Assembly: GCA_052148295.1 (NCBI GenBank)
Contig: JBKQIP010000176.1
Span: 1 to 59,447, forward strand
Direction: 5' to 3'
DNA: 59,447 nucleotides
Origin: Bog-473 sp052148295
Lineage (GTDB): Bacteria; Actinomycetota; Acidimicrobiia; Acidimicrobiales; RAAP-2
Part shown: positions 16,649 to 24,852 of the stretch, piece after piece
Layout of the letters: every line of letters begins with the position of its first letter
Position numbering within the stretch: the stretch's first letter is position 1
Position numbers and translations under genes: made by a program
Notes under the pieces: generated by a model
Told to the model about the DNA's origin: nothing
Databases searched by the model: none
What the model saw: the letters and a program-made list of their open reading frames with translations, nothing else

Positions 16649-17095
16649 TCAGGCGATGCGATATGTCTGGACGCCGTGGGCCAGGACCTTGCCCTCGCCG
16701 TCCTCCGCGGTGATCTCGGTGAAGATGAGCTCTCGCACCCGCCGCACCGTGGTGGCGTGACAGAGGAGGTCGCTGTTGGCGCCGGCCGCCACGTACTGCA
16801 GGGCCAGCGATACCGTCGAGGCGCGGATGCCCCGCTCGAAGTCGTGGTTCGACCACGATGCCAACGCCCCTGTGGTGTCGATCACCGACCCGATCACACC
16901 GCCGTGATAGGTCATCCCGTCGTTCGTCAGCTCGACCCGGAAGGGCAGGCGGGTGGTGACGTCGTCCGGCTCGTAGCGCTCCACCTGCAGGCCCAGCCAG
17001 TGCAGGAACGGGGTCTGGCCGAAGAGCGCGGGGACGGCCAATCGCCGCTGTTGCTGCTCCTCCTCGCTCAAGGCGACCGCGTCGGCGGCGCTCAC
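16649..17095 (-). CDS. PaaI-like hotdog thioesterase
   Basis: 148-residue single hotdog-fold protein. It shows the PaaI-type core HGGVIGSVIDTTGALAS, with the aspartate in the helix, and STVSLALQYVAAG in the following strand. Such enzymes hydrolyse acyl- or aryl-acyl-CoA thioesters. The GTG start overlaps the msrA stop by 4 bases (GTGA), so it is translated as the second gene of a two-gene unit. The partnership with MsrA has no obvious metabolic logic. Confidence 0.82.
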   Translation of the reverse strand: MSAADAVALSEEEQQQRRLAVPALFGQTPFLHWLGLQVERYEPDDVTTRLPFRVELTNDGMTYHGGVIGSVIDTTGALASWSNHDFERGIRASTVSLALQYVAAGANSDLLCHATTVRRVRELIFTEITAEDGEGKVLAHGVQTYRIA

Positions 17096-17748
17096 CCGAG
17101 GCCGGGCAGACCGATCGGGCAGGAGACGCCGGTGCCCCCGAGCCCGCAGTACCCGCCGGGGTTGGCCGCCAGATACTGCTGGTGGTAGGGCTCGGCGTAG
17201 TAGAAGGGTCCGGCCGTCGCGATCTCGGTGGTGATCGTCCCGTAGCGCGCCTCATTCAGCGACTGCTGGAAGCGGGCCGCCACGTCGGCCGCAGTGGCGG
17301 CCTGCTCCGGTGACGTCGTGTAGATGGCCGAGCGGTACTGGGTGCCGACATCGTTGCCCTGCCGCATGCCCTGGGTGGGATCGTGCCCCTCGAAGAACAC
17401 ACCGAGCAGCGACTCGTAACTGGTCAGGGCCGGATCGAAGACCACCAGGACGGCCTCGGTGTGGCCGGTCCGACCGCTGCAGACCTCTTGGTACGTCGGG
17501 TTGGGGGTGATCCCGCCGGCATAGCCCACCGCAGTGGTGTAGACGCCCGGCCGGGTCCAGAAGGCCCGCTCGGCACCCCAGAAACAGCCCATACCGAAGA
17601 TGGCCCGCTCGGTGCCTTCGGGGAACGGCGGCGTGATCGGCGTGCCGAGGACCAGGTGCTTGGCCGTGATCTCCATGGGCTCGTCTCGTCCGGGCAAGGC
17701 CCGGTCCGCTCCCACCATCTCCGTCTTGTGCGACGTGAACAGACCCAT
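17092..17748 (-). CDS. msrA: Peptide-methionine (S)-S-oxide reductase MsrA
   Basis: 218 residues. The MsrA catalytic motif GMGCFWGAE is present with its nucleophilic cysteine, followed by YAGG, the conserved TGHTEAV region, QGNDVGTQYRSAIY and YHQQYLAANPGGYCGLGGTGVSCP, whose C-terminal cysteines fit the resolving residues. It reduces methionine-S-sulfoxide in proteins, using thioredoxin. The ATG at 17748 follows AGGAGGT. The next gene, a thioesterase, is translationally coupled. Upstream, a 195-base divergent region leads to the ferredoxin gene. Confidence 0.93.
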   Translation of the reverse strand: MGLFTSHKTEMVGADRALPGRDEPMEITAKHLVLGTPITPPFPEGTERAIFGMGCFWGAERAFWTRPGVYTTAVGYAGGITPNPTYQEVCSGRTGHTEAVLVVFDPALTSYESLLGVFFEGHDPTQGMRQGNDVGTQYRSAIYTTSPEQAATAADVAARFQQSLNEARYGTITTEIATAGPFYYAEPYHQQYLAANPGGYCGLGGTGVSCPIGLPGLG

Positions 17749-17861
17749 GGCACCTCCTGTGGACGAGTCTCCCGGCGCGCACCGGGTCGTCCGTCCCGCG
17801 CACGCTCCGTCCAGTATGCGCATCGCGGTGGGGATTCGTGCGACCGGTCCTACTTTTTCAC

Positions 17862-17913
17862 TTTTTCGTGACATCGTCGGAATATTATGATATATCGTTA
17901 GTGTTACGAAAAA
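17862..17913. promoter_or_regulatory. Interrupted 12-bp inverted repeat at ferredoxin promoter
   Basis: TTTTTCGTGACA (17862-17873) and TGTTACGAAAAA (17902-17913) are inverted copies matching at 11 of 12 positions, 28 bases apart. The left arm contains a -35-like GTGACA, with a 17-base spacer to TATATC (17891-17896), so the two arms flank a promoter pointing to the ferredoxin gene. This is a good candidate for a pair of operators or a large dyad bound by a dimer pair. The whole stretch is unusually AT-rich for this genome. Confidence 0.6.
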
Positions 17914-17943
17914 GCAGGACCCACGAGAGAGAGGCGCACGCCG

Positions 17944-18336
17944 ATGGTCGACACCGAAGGAGCATTCGAAGACGAGCCGGTGCCGGCGGCCGCGGCACGT
18001 CGGACCAACCCCGCCAAGGTACGGGCGGCCCGGGCCCATCCGGACCGGCCCGGCGAAGCCTGCCGAGGTGAAGCGGGCCGGAGTGTCCCCGTCGTTGACC
18101 TGGGACGATGCGAGGGCAAGCGCGACTGCACGGAGGTCTGCCCTTACGACGTCTTCGAGGTCGGCCGCATGACCGACCGCGACTTCGCCACCCTGGGCTT
18201 CTTCGGCAAGGTCCGCAGCGTGGCCCACCGGCGCCAGACCTCCTATCCGGTGCGCGCCGACGCCTGTCACGCCTGCGGCCTCTGCGTCGTGGCCTGCCCC
18301 GAAGGTGCCATCACGCTCGTGCGCGCCGACGCCTGA
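17944..18336 (+). CDS. Ferredoxin with one full and one three-cysteine cluster motif
   Basis: 130-residue ferredoxin-type protein with a basic, probably disordered first 50 residues. The first cluster motif reads C-x5-C-x3-CP (RCEGKRDCTEVCPYDVF), so the second of the usual four cysteines is missing. The second motif CHACGLCVVACP is complete. By the normal ligand-sharing rule this fits a 7Fe type ([3Fe-4S] plus [4Fe-4S]) electron carrier. Ribosome site GAGAGAGAGG. It lies upstream of the heptamer array and the PadR-ABC genes, on the same strand. Confidence 0.82.
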   Translation: MVDTEGAFEDEPVPAAAARRTNPAKVRAARAHPDRPGEACRGEAGRSVPVVDLGRCEGKRDCTEVCPYDVFEVGRMTDRDFATLGFFGKVRSVAHRRQTSYPVRADACHACGLCVVACPEGAITLVRADA

Positions 18337-18388
18337 CCTCGTTCGACCCCGAGATCAGGGACCCACAGAGACACCCAGGCACCATTCG

Positions 18389-18521
18389 GACCACAGACCA
18401 CGGGCCACAGACCACGGGCCACAGACCACAGACCACAGACCACAGACCACGGGCCACAGAGCACGGGCCACAGACCACGGGCCACAGACCACAGACCACA
18501 GACCACAGACCACAGACCACA
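18389..18521. repeat. 19-copy heptamer tandem array in the padR leader
   Basis: Nineteen uninterrupted 7-base units fill 133 bases. Four variants occur: A GACCACA, B GACCACG, C GGCCACA, D GAGCACG, in the order A B C B C A A A B C D C B C A A A A A. The plus strand has no T, so an RNA copy would have no U and little structure. The array ends 18 bases before the padR ATG and directly before its AAAAGGAG ribosome site; it starts 52 bases after the ferredoxin stop. Seven is not a multiple of three, and no frame is closed by the array on either strand. Confidence 0.95.
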
Positions 18522-18539
18522 GAGAAAAGGAGTCTCATC

Positions 18540-19112
18540 ATGGGACACGAAGGACATCACGATCACGAATCACCACGGGGCCCGCGTGGCGGACGGGGCC
18601 CCCGGGGCCGCCGCGGCGACCCCTGGGGCGAGCGGGGCCCCGGCCGCTGGGGCGGGGAGCGCGGCGGATGGGGCGGCGGACGTCGCATGCGCCGGGGCGA
18701 CACCCGGCGCGCCATCCTGTCGGCGCTCAAGGAGGAACCGGCGCACGGGTACGAGGTCATGCGCCGGCTCGAGGAGATGAGCGGCGGGCTGTGGCGGCCC
18801 AGTCCGGGCTCGGTCTACCCGCATCTGCAGATGCTCGAAGACGAGGGGATGGTGCGCTCGACCGAAGTCGACGGCACCCGCACCTTCACGCTGACCGAGA
18901 AGGGCGCGGCCGAAGCGGCCAAGGACAGCCCGCTCCCGTGGGAGTCCGGAGAGGGCGATGACCTCGTCCGCACACTCCGGCTCTCGGCGACCCAGCTGAT
19001 GGGCGCGGCGCGTGAGATCTCCGCGGCCGGTGACAATGCGCAGGTCGAACGGGGAATCGGCATCCTCAAGAAGGCCCGCCAGGAGCTGTACCAGATCCTG
19101 GCCGAAGACTGA
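18540..19112 (+). CDS. PadR-family transcriptional regulator
   Basis: 190 residues. The first 58 are His/Gly/Arg-rich low complexity. The winged helix follows: DTRRAILSALKEEPAHGYEV, then the recognition helix with PSPGSVYPHLQMLEDEGMV, and a wing with TLTEKG. The C-terminal dimerisation helices are short. This layout is typical of actinobacterial PadR proteins encoded next to drug-type ABC exporters, which they repress. The ATG at 18540 follows AAAAGGAG immediately after the heptamer array. The ABC ATPase starts 18 bases downstream, so the three genes form an operon. Confidence 0.9.
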   Translation: MGHEGHHDHESPRGPRGGRGPRGRRGDPWGERGPGRWGGERGGWGGGRRMRRGDTRRAILSALKEEPAHGYEVMRRLEEMSGGLWRPSPGSVYPHLQMLEDEGMVRSTEVDGTRTFTLTEKGAAEAAKDSPLPWESGEGDDLVRTLRLSATQLMGAAREISAAGDNAQVERGIGILKKARQELYQILAED

Positions 19113-19130
19113 GTAGACGAGGACGGTACT

Positions 19131-20150
19131 GTGACGTACGACGCCATGACGACTGCCACCACTCCGACCGCCCGAGCCGGCGCCGCCGACGGTGACGGCG
19201 CGGGCGCGCACATCATCGAGACGATCGGTCTGACCAAGACCTACCCCGGGACCGACTTCAGGGCGGTGGACGAGCTCAACCTGCGCGTCGGGACCGGAGA
19301 GGTCTTCGGCCTCCTCGGTCCCAACGGTGCCGGGAAGACCACCACGGTGGGCGTCCTCACCACCCGGGTCATCCCGACAGGGGGTCACGCCTACGTCGGG
19401 GGGATCGACGTGGTAGCCCACCCCGCTCTCTGCAAGCAGCTCATCGGGGTGGTGTCCCAGCAGAACACGCTCGACCGGCAGCTCACCACCTGGGAGAACC
19501 TGTACTTCCACGGACGGCTGTTCGGCATGGGCACGCGGGAGTCCAAGCAGATGGCGGACGACCTGCTGGAACGGTTTCAGCTCTCCCGCTTCGCCACGGC
19601 GTCGGTCTACGCGCTCTCGGGCGGCATGGCCCAACGGCTCATGGTGGCGCGGGCCATCTTCCACCGCCCGGCCGTGCTCTTCCTCGACGAGCCCACGGCG
19701 GGGCTCGATCCCCAGGGCCGCTTGGCCCTCTGGGACCTCCTGCGGGGTCTCAACGCCGAGGGCCAGACGATCATGCTCACCACCCACTACATGGAGGAGG
19801 CCGACAAGCTATGCGACCGGGTGGCCATCATGGACCACGGGAAGATCCTCGCCCTGGACACTCCGGCGGCCCTCAAGCAGAGCGTGGGGGCGGACACCAT
19901 CGTGACCGTCAAGGCGGACGGTGACCCCACCGCCCTGGCCGGCACCTTCACGGAGCGGGTCGAGGGGGTCACCCGGACCCGGACGATCGCGGGAGGGGTC
20001 GAGCTGCACGTCAAGGGGTCCGACCGGCTGGTGCCGAGGGTGGTCGCCGCGGCCGACGCAGCCGGATTCAGCCTGGTGGACCTCTCCATCGCCGAACCGA
20101 CCCTCGAGACCGTCTTCATCGGCCTGACCGGAAAGGACCTGCGCGACTGA
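19131..20150 (+). CDS. ABC exporter ATP-binding protein, DrrA-like
   Basis: 339-residue nucleotide-binding subunit. Walker A GPNGAGKTT is at 63-71, the Q-loop in VSQQNTLD, the signature LSGGMAQRL, Walker B LFLDEPTAGLD and the switch histidine in LTTHY. The roughly 90-residue C-terminal extension (VTVKADGD to LETVFIGLTGKDLRD) is typical of the daunorubicin-resistance DrrA family. The GTG at 19131 is chosen because GAGGA lies 8 bases before it. The stop overlaps the permease start by one base (TGATG). Together they should form a dimeric ABC-2 exporter of a lipid or drug. Confidence 0.93.
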   Translation: MTYDAMTTATTPTARAGAADGDGAGAHIIETIGLTKTYPGTDFRAVDELNLRVGTGEVFGLLGPNGAGKTTTVGVLTTRVIPTGGHAYVGGIDVVAHPALCKQLIGVVSQQNTLDRQLTTWENLYFHGRLFGMGTRESKQMADDLLERFQLSRFATASVYALSGGMAQRLMVARAIFHRPAVLFLDEPTAGLDPQGRLALWDLLRGLNAEGQTIMLTTHYMEEADKLCDRVAIMDHGKILALDTPAALKQSVGADTIVTVKADGDPTALAGTFTERVEGVTRTRTIAGGVELHVKGSDRLVPRVVAAADAAGFSLVDLSIAEPTLETVFIGLTGKDLRD

Positions 20151-21058
20151 TGGCCAGCACGACGTCGGAGACGGTGGCCGCCGCGGCGGCACCTGTCCCC
20201 AGCACCCGGGTCGCGCTCGAACCGGCGCGCTCGGCCACCGCGGCCAGTTGGATCGCCCTGCGCGCCCTGGTCCTGCGCGACCTGGTGGTGCTGCGCAAGC
20301 ACCTGGTGGAGTTCACCGTCCGCACGTTGGTCCAGCCCTTCCTCTTGTGCTTCGTGTTCCTCTACATCTTTCCGAAGATCGGTCAGGGCATCGGCGCCTC
20401 GAGCAGCATCCCGGGAGCCGAGTCCGCCTTCGCCACCATCCTGGTGCCCGCCGTCGTGGGGCTGTCCATCATGTTCCAGGGCATTCAGGCGGTGGCCATG
20501 CAACTGGCTCAGGAGTTCGGCTTCACACGGGAGATCGAGGACCGGGTCCAGGCGCCGTGCCCCATCTGGCTGGTGGCCATCTCCAAGGTGCTCTCCGGCG
20601 CGGCCCAGGGCCTGATCTCGGCCATCATCGTCCTGCCCATCGCCTCGGTCGTCCACGCCGCCGGCGTCGAGGCCAACATCGACCTGCACTGGGGTCTGAT
20701 CCTCACCCTGGTCCCGCTGGCCTGCATCGCCATGACGTCGCTGGGGCTCCTCCTCGGGACGAGCTTCGAGCCGCGCAACATCGGCCTGATGTTCGGCTTC
20801 ATCGTGCTGCCGATCACCTTTCTGGGTGGCACGTACTACGAGTGGACCCGCCTGTCTCCCGTCACCATCGACGGCTTCCACTGGCTCCAGGTCCTCGTGC
20901 TGTTCAATCCGCTGATCTACGTCAACGAGGGGATGCGGGCCGCCTTCACCAACGCGCCCCACATGCACCTCTACATCGTCTACCCCGTGCTGCTGGGGTT
21001 CACGGCGCTGTTCCTGGGGTTGGGGTTGCGCAACTTCCGCCGCAAGGTCCTGGCCTAG
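20150..21058 (+). CDS. ABC-2 type exporter permease, DrrB-like
   Basis: 302-residue integral membrane protein of the ABC-2 superfamily. A cytosolic N-terminus with an amphipathic segment (ALRALVLRDLVVLRKH) precedes six predicted helices, with the conserved late motif LPITFLGGTYYEW and PLIYVNEGMRAAF before the last helix. It is the membrane partner of the preceding ATPase (one-base overlap). The gene is convergent with the mycothiol-domain gene; a hairpin lies in the 54-base gap. Confidence 0.92.
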   Translation: MASTTSETVAAAAAPVPSTRVALEPARSATAASWIALRALVLRDLVVLRKHLVEFTVRTLVQPFLLCFVFLYIFPKIGQGIGASSSIPGAESAFATILVPAVVGLSIMFQGIQAVAMQLAQEFGFTREIEDRVQAPCPIWLVAISKVLSGAAQGLISAIIVLPIASVVHAAGVEANIDLHWGLILTLVPLACIAMTSLGLLLGTSFEPRNIGLMFGFIVLPITFLGGTYYEWTRLSPVTIDGFHWLQVLVLFNPLIYVNEGMRAAFTNAPHMHLYIVYPVLLGFTALFLGLGLRNFRRKVLA

Positions 21059-21067
21059 CGGTGCAGC

Positions 21068-21086
21068 CGCGGTAGGCGGAACCGCG
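21068..21086. terminator. Hairpin between convergent genes
   Basis: CGCGGT-AGGCGGA-ACCGCG forms a perfect 6-bp stem with a 7-base loop just after the permease stop. There is no T-run. It is a candidate for RNA 3'-end formation on either strand. Confidence 0.4.
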
Positions 21087-21112
21087 CCGGCCTCGCCGGT
21101 CGGGCCAACCGC

Positions 21113-21787
21113 TCAGAAGACCCGCAACCCGTCGGGGGCGGCGCGCTCGGACCGGGTGAAGGCGCGGAGCGCATCGAGGTCCCCCAGCTGGGCCCGGGCC
21201 AATTCCACACAGAGCGCCAGGCAGGCCTCGACGGCCGGAGCCGGTGGCGCTGGCAGGCCGAGCCCGGGCACGCTGGCCACCAGGTCGTCACCGTGCACCA
21301 CGATCTCCAGCAGGCGCGTGCGCAGGTAGCCGCGGAGCGGGACGGTCCCGCCGGGGACCCGCAGCACGGGCACGGCCCGCCCGGCGTCGGCCCCGGGGAG
21401 CAGCACCGAGAGCTCGGCGCCGGCATTCCGGCAGATGGCGAGCAGGGCGTCCGGGCCGCGCCGTGCGATCTTCTCGGCGCCGGCCCGGAGGGTCACGAAC
21501 AGCTCGTCGTCCTGGTCGGGATCCGCCATGCGGTTGGGCCCGTAGAAGGCGGGCACGGTCACGCTGCTTCCGGAGGCCGGTTCGGGCTCCTGGAGGTACT
21601 GCACCGTGCGGACCACGCCGCCGTAGACGGCGTGGGCGGCCACCCCGCCGACGCTGTAGCGGTTGAGCGCGCTCGGCTCGGTCCAGGCCGCCGCCACCTC
21701 GGGGTGACCCAGGACCAGGGCCAGCCAGTCCACCGCACCCAGATAGGCATCGACCTCGGCCGTCGGCAGGAGCTCCTCGTGCCTCAC
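21113..21787 (-). CDS. Maleylpyruvate-isomerase/DinB-type mycothiol-dependent fold protein
   Basis: 224 residues resembling the TIGR03083/MDMPI group. An N-terminal four-helix segment has a histidine in VGGVAAHAVYGGVVRTVQY, and the second signature LLEIVVHGDDLVAS sits near residue 165, where family members keep the H-x-x-D metal site. Such proteins are thought to be mycothiol- or metal-dependent transferases or isomerases. The GTG at 21787 overlaps the stop of the upstream GT gene by 4 bases and follows GAGGAGGAGG. Substrate unknown. Confidence 0.75.
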   Translation of the reverse strand: MRHEELLPTAEVDAYLGAVDWLALVLGHPEVAAAWTEPSALNRYSVGGVAAHAVYGGVVRTVQYLQEPEPASGSSVTVPAFYGPNRMADPDQDDELFVTLRAGAEKIARRGPDALLAICRNAGAELSVLLPGADAGRAVPVLRVPGGTVPLRGYLRTRLLEIVVHGDDLVASVPGLGLPAPPAPAVEACLALCVELARAQLGDLDALRAFTRSERAAPDGLRVF

Positions 21788-23505
21788 CGTGCGCCTCCTC
21801 CTCCTCGATGGCTGACCCGCCCCGGGCACAACGGCGCCGGCGTCGTCGGGCCCGGCGCGGCCGTGGGTGGCGTGACGAAGTGGTACACCAGGATCGACCC
21901 TCCCAGCGTGCCCACCGGACAGTAGCCACGCAACCAGGCCAGCGAGTCCCGGTCGGCCCCGGTCAGATCACTGGCCGACGCCGCCACCCAGCCCGCGATC
22001 GTCCCCGGCGCCGCCCCGACCAGCGGCCGCGCTCCGGCAATGTCGGCCCAGGTGACACCACGAGGGCCGAAATACGCCACATAGGGATGACGGCCCTCGC
22101 TCCAGGCGGCGAGTTGGCCGAAGTCCTGACCCCAGTCAACGTTGGAATTCGTGGCCACCCGGTATCCCGGCGTGAAGGGCGGCGCGGTCCAGGCCAGCGA
22201 GTCGGGATACGACCAGGCGGTCACCCCGGCGGCGGCCAGCACCACCGCACCCAGCCCGACGGCCATCCTCCTGCGCTGGACGACCAGGGCGAGGGGCGAC
22301 GCCACCACGGTCCACAGGGCGATCGACGGCAGGAGGTAGCGCACACCCAGGGTGCGCGGGTTGGGCAGCTCGAAGGCGAAGAGGACCAGGGCCGGGAGCA
22401 CGACGGCCACCAGCACCTGTCGCCCGGTCGAGCGCGACACGTCCCCCCGGTGGACCAGGGCGACCAGGACCGCGGGCCCGGCCAGCAGCAGGACCACGAT
22501 GGGCGTCGAGATCTTGACCAGCAGGGTGGCCGGCCAGAACCACACGTTGGCCCCGTTCCAGGCGGCACCCAGCAGGAACCCGGGGGCGGCCGCCGTGTCG
22601 TGCGAGGCCAGGTACCGCAGACCCTGCACGTAGGGCTCGGGGATGAGCGGCCCCGAATGCACCACGATGCCCGGGTCGATGGCGATGTAGACGGCCCACA
22701 CCAGGGCCCACGCCACCAGCACGACCAGGCCGGCGTCCGTCCAGGGCCGGCGACCGCGCTGCCCTGCCCGCCGGGATGCGACCACCACCACCGCCACCGC
22801 CAGGGCCCCCAACAGGAGCCCGGTCGACTGTGCCGAGACGGCGGCGCCGCAGGCCGCCCCGAGCCACAGCAGCGCAGACCGGTCCCGCCGACGGAGCCAC
22901 CGCACCAGGGTCCATGAGACCAGAACCGCGGTGAGCGCGAACGGCAGATCCACCCCGTCGAGATGAGCCAGGCCGAGGACCAGGGGGTCGAGCAGCCACA
23001 GCAGGGCGGCCAGCACGCCGGCGCAGACACCGAACAGGAGCGAGGCCAGGGCGTAGAGCGCCAGGGCGAGGAGCGCGCACTCCACGAGCGGCACGATGCG
23101 AGAGGCCACCGTGACGCGGTGCAGGGTGCCCGCCCGCATCTGCGCCTCGACGAAGCGCGCGCTGTAGACCCGCTCGTTGTTGGTGTTCCAGCGCCCGTCG
23201 GCGGGCACCACCGGCCCGACGGCCAGCACGGGCAAGGCCGCCAGCACCTTGAAGAGGGGGGGGTGCTCGGCGTTGTCGGCCACGTCGTGGTGCAGGAGGG
23301 CCGCCAACCCGGCCGACACGTAGACGGGCTCGTCGAAGGTCGGCGAGTCGTGCCAGGCCTCGAGGCCGCCCAGGATCAGGAAGCCGGCGATGGCGACCCA
23401 GACCACGGTCAATCCCAGGCGGGCGCCGGGCGACCGGGCAGCCGCTGGCGCGTCCCCGGCCGGATTCCCTGGTGACACCGGATCTGACATCGTCTGGAGG
23501 GCCAT
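21784..23505 (-). CDS. GT39-like membrane glycosyltransferase (GT-C fold)
   Basis: 573-residue integral membrane protein with about 11 helices. The first extracytoplasmic loop carries DSPTFDEP, with the acidic pair expected of polyprenol-phosphate-sugar-dependent GT-C enzymes (PMT/ArnT type), then HPPLFKVLAALPVL. A late loop has NPRTLGVRYLLPSI, and the C-terminal extracellular part has NSNVDWGQDFGQL, common in this actinobacterial subgroup. Likely role: sugar transfer onto an exported protein or glycan. A hairpin-forming repeat lies just before its start. Confidence 0.8.
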   Translation of the reverse strand: MALQTMSDPVSPGNPAGDAPAAARSPGARLGLTVVWVAIAGFLILGGLEAWHDSPTFDEPVYVSAGLAALLHHDVADNAEHPPLFKVLAALPVLAVGPVVPADGRWNTNNERVYSARFVEAQMRAGTLHRVTVASRIVPLVECALLALALYALASLLFGVCAGVLAALLWLLDPLVLGLAHLDGVDLPFALTAVLVSWTLVRWLRRRDRSALLWLGAACGAAVSAQSTGLLLGALAVAVVVVASRRAGQRGRRPWTDAGLVVLVAWALVWAVYIAIDPGIVVHSGPLIPEPYVQGLRYLASHDTAAAPGFLLGAAWNGANVWFWPATLLVKISTPIVVLLLAGPAVLVALVHRGDVSRSTGRQVLVAVVLPALVLFAFELPNPRTLGVRYLLPSIALWTVVASPLALVVQRRRMAVGLGAVVLAAAGVTAWSYPDSLAWTAPPFTPGYRVATNSNVDWGQDFGQLAAWSEGRHPYVAYFGPRGVTWADIAGARPLVGAAPGTIAGWVAASASDLTGADRDSLAWLRGYCPVGTLGGSILVYHFVTPPTAAPGPTTPAPLCPGRVSHRGGGGAR

Positions 23506-23509
23506 GCTC

Positions 23510-23524
23510 AGCTGAGACTCAGCT
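23510..23524. promoter_or_regulatory. Perfect dyad just upstream of the GT39-like gene
   Basis: AGCTGAG-A-CTCAGCT is a 7-bp inverted repeat with a one-base centre, ending 4 bases before the start codon at 23505. It would either bind a regulator or fold over the initiation region of the mRNA. No clear ribosome site is visible next to it. Confidence 0.45.
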
Positions 23525-23643
23525 TAGGAGCTACCATCGTCACACGTTTGTAACGGACCCGGCACCGGGACGAGGCGACCAGCCCCGGTGACCGGCCCAG
23601 CGGCTGCGGCGGTACCCCCATACATGGACCACATTCTCTGCAC

Positions 23644-24852
23644 ATGACGACGACCGACAGCGAGCGTGACCTCGCGGCGGACGTTCCGGTCGGCGTCGGC
23701 TCGTCCGAGCCGGCGTCCGTGGACGCGCCGGAAGCGCGCCGGAGGACCGGACGCTGGTTGTCGGTCGGCGGGATGGACCGAGGCCGGCGCCGGGTCCTGA
23801 TCGGTTGGACCCTGCTGGCGATCAGTCTGGTCGTGTACTACCTCGTGGCGGGCGTCCCGTGGTCACTCAACTGGGTGTTCCTGTACGTGACGGCCGGCAT
23901 CGTGATCTCCAGCCTGGGCAGCGGCGTCCGATGGAAGCGACTCGTCGTCGACTGGCTGCCGCTCTTCCTCGTGCTCACCGTCTACGGGTACCTGCGCGGC
24001 TATGCCGCCCATCCGTTGTGGGGCCCGTTCGTCGCGCCACAGGTGTGGTTCGACGCCCACGTCTTCGGCGGCACCGCCCCGACCGTGCAGCTCCAGCGGT
24101 GGTTGTACAGCCCCGGGCTGCACGTCTGGGACTACCTGGTGTGGTGCTGCTACATGAGCCACTTCTTCGTCTCGTTCATCATCGCCGGCGTGCTGTGGAA
24201 GAGGAACTACCCCAAGTTCCGCCGTTTCGTCCCCCTCTTCGTCGCACTGACCTTTCTCGGCTATCTGACCTACGTGCTGTACCCGGCGATGCCGCCGTGG
24301 ATGGCTGCCCAGACGGGCCACCTGCCGCACCTCACCAGGATCATCCCGGTGGTCCTGGACCACCTCCACTTCCATACCGGGGCATCGATCTTCACCGGCG
24401 GGAACAACTTCGACAACAACATCGCGGCCATGCCGTCGCTGCACGGTGCCTACCCCATGTTGATCTGTCTGTTCTTCTGGAAGGGCTCGCGTGCCCGCAC
24501 GCGCGTGCTCCTGGCCGCCTATCCGATCTGCATGGCCTTCTCGCTGGTCTACACCGGCGAGCATTTCGTCATCGACATCTTGGTGGGCTGGATCTACGCC
24601 GTCGCCACGTTCTTCATCGGGTCCAAGCTGCTCGACCGGTGGGAGGCCCGACGGGTCCGCAAGGGCCTGGACCAAGACGGCCCGTGGACCAGCGCCATGG
24701 ATCTCACGGGGTCGGCGGGCCGGCACATCACCCCGGCGGACGCGCCTGCGCCCCCGCCGACCATCGCCGCCGGCCACAACGGATCTGCGCCACAGCGGTA
24801 TTCGGACGCCCCGACCGGCACCACGCGCGTGTCCGAACCGGACGCTCGCTGA
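23644..24852 (+). CDS. PAP2/Aur1-like membrane phosphatase or phosphotransferase
   Basis: 402 residues. After a 45-residue soluble start, about six helices follow. The catalytic motifs match the Aur1/Ipt1-type PAP2 group: AMPSLHGAYP around residue 263 (serine and first histidine) and YTGEHFVIDILVGW around 302 (nucleophilic histidine and aspartate). Relatives either dephosphorylate lipid phosphates or transfer phospho-inositol head groups. The C-terminal 80 residues are Pro/Ala-rich and cytosolic. A weak CATTCT hexamer ends 6 bases before the ATG. Context (GT39-like, YfhO, SqdB, MptB) suggests envelope lipid or glycolipid metabolism. Confidence 0.82.
   Translation: MTTTDSERDLAADVPVGVGSSEPASVDAPEARRRTGRWLSVGGMDRGRRRVLIGWTLLAISLVVYYLVAGVPWSLNWVFLYVTAGIVISSLGSGVRWKRLVVDWLPLFLVLTVYGYLRGYAAHPLWGPFVAPQVWFDAHVFGGTAPTVQLQRWLYSPGLHVWDYLVWCCYMSHFFVSFIIAGVLWKRNYPKFRRFVPLFVALTFLGYLTYVLYPAMPPWMAAQTGHLPHLTRIIPVVLDHLHFHTGASIFTGGNNFDNNIAAMPSLHGAYPMLICLFFWKGSRARTRVLLAAYPICMAFSLVYTGEHFVIDILVGWIYAVATFFIGSKLLDRWEARRVRKGLDQDGPWTSAMDLTGSAGRHITPADAPAPPPTIAAGHNGSAPQRYSDAPTGTTRVSEPDAR

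Noticed and set aside
18389..18521. Possible CRISPR array
   Set aside because: Units are 7 bp with no unique spacers and no cas genes nearby; it is a plain tandem repeat.
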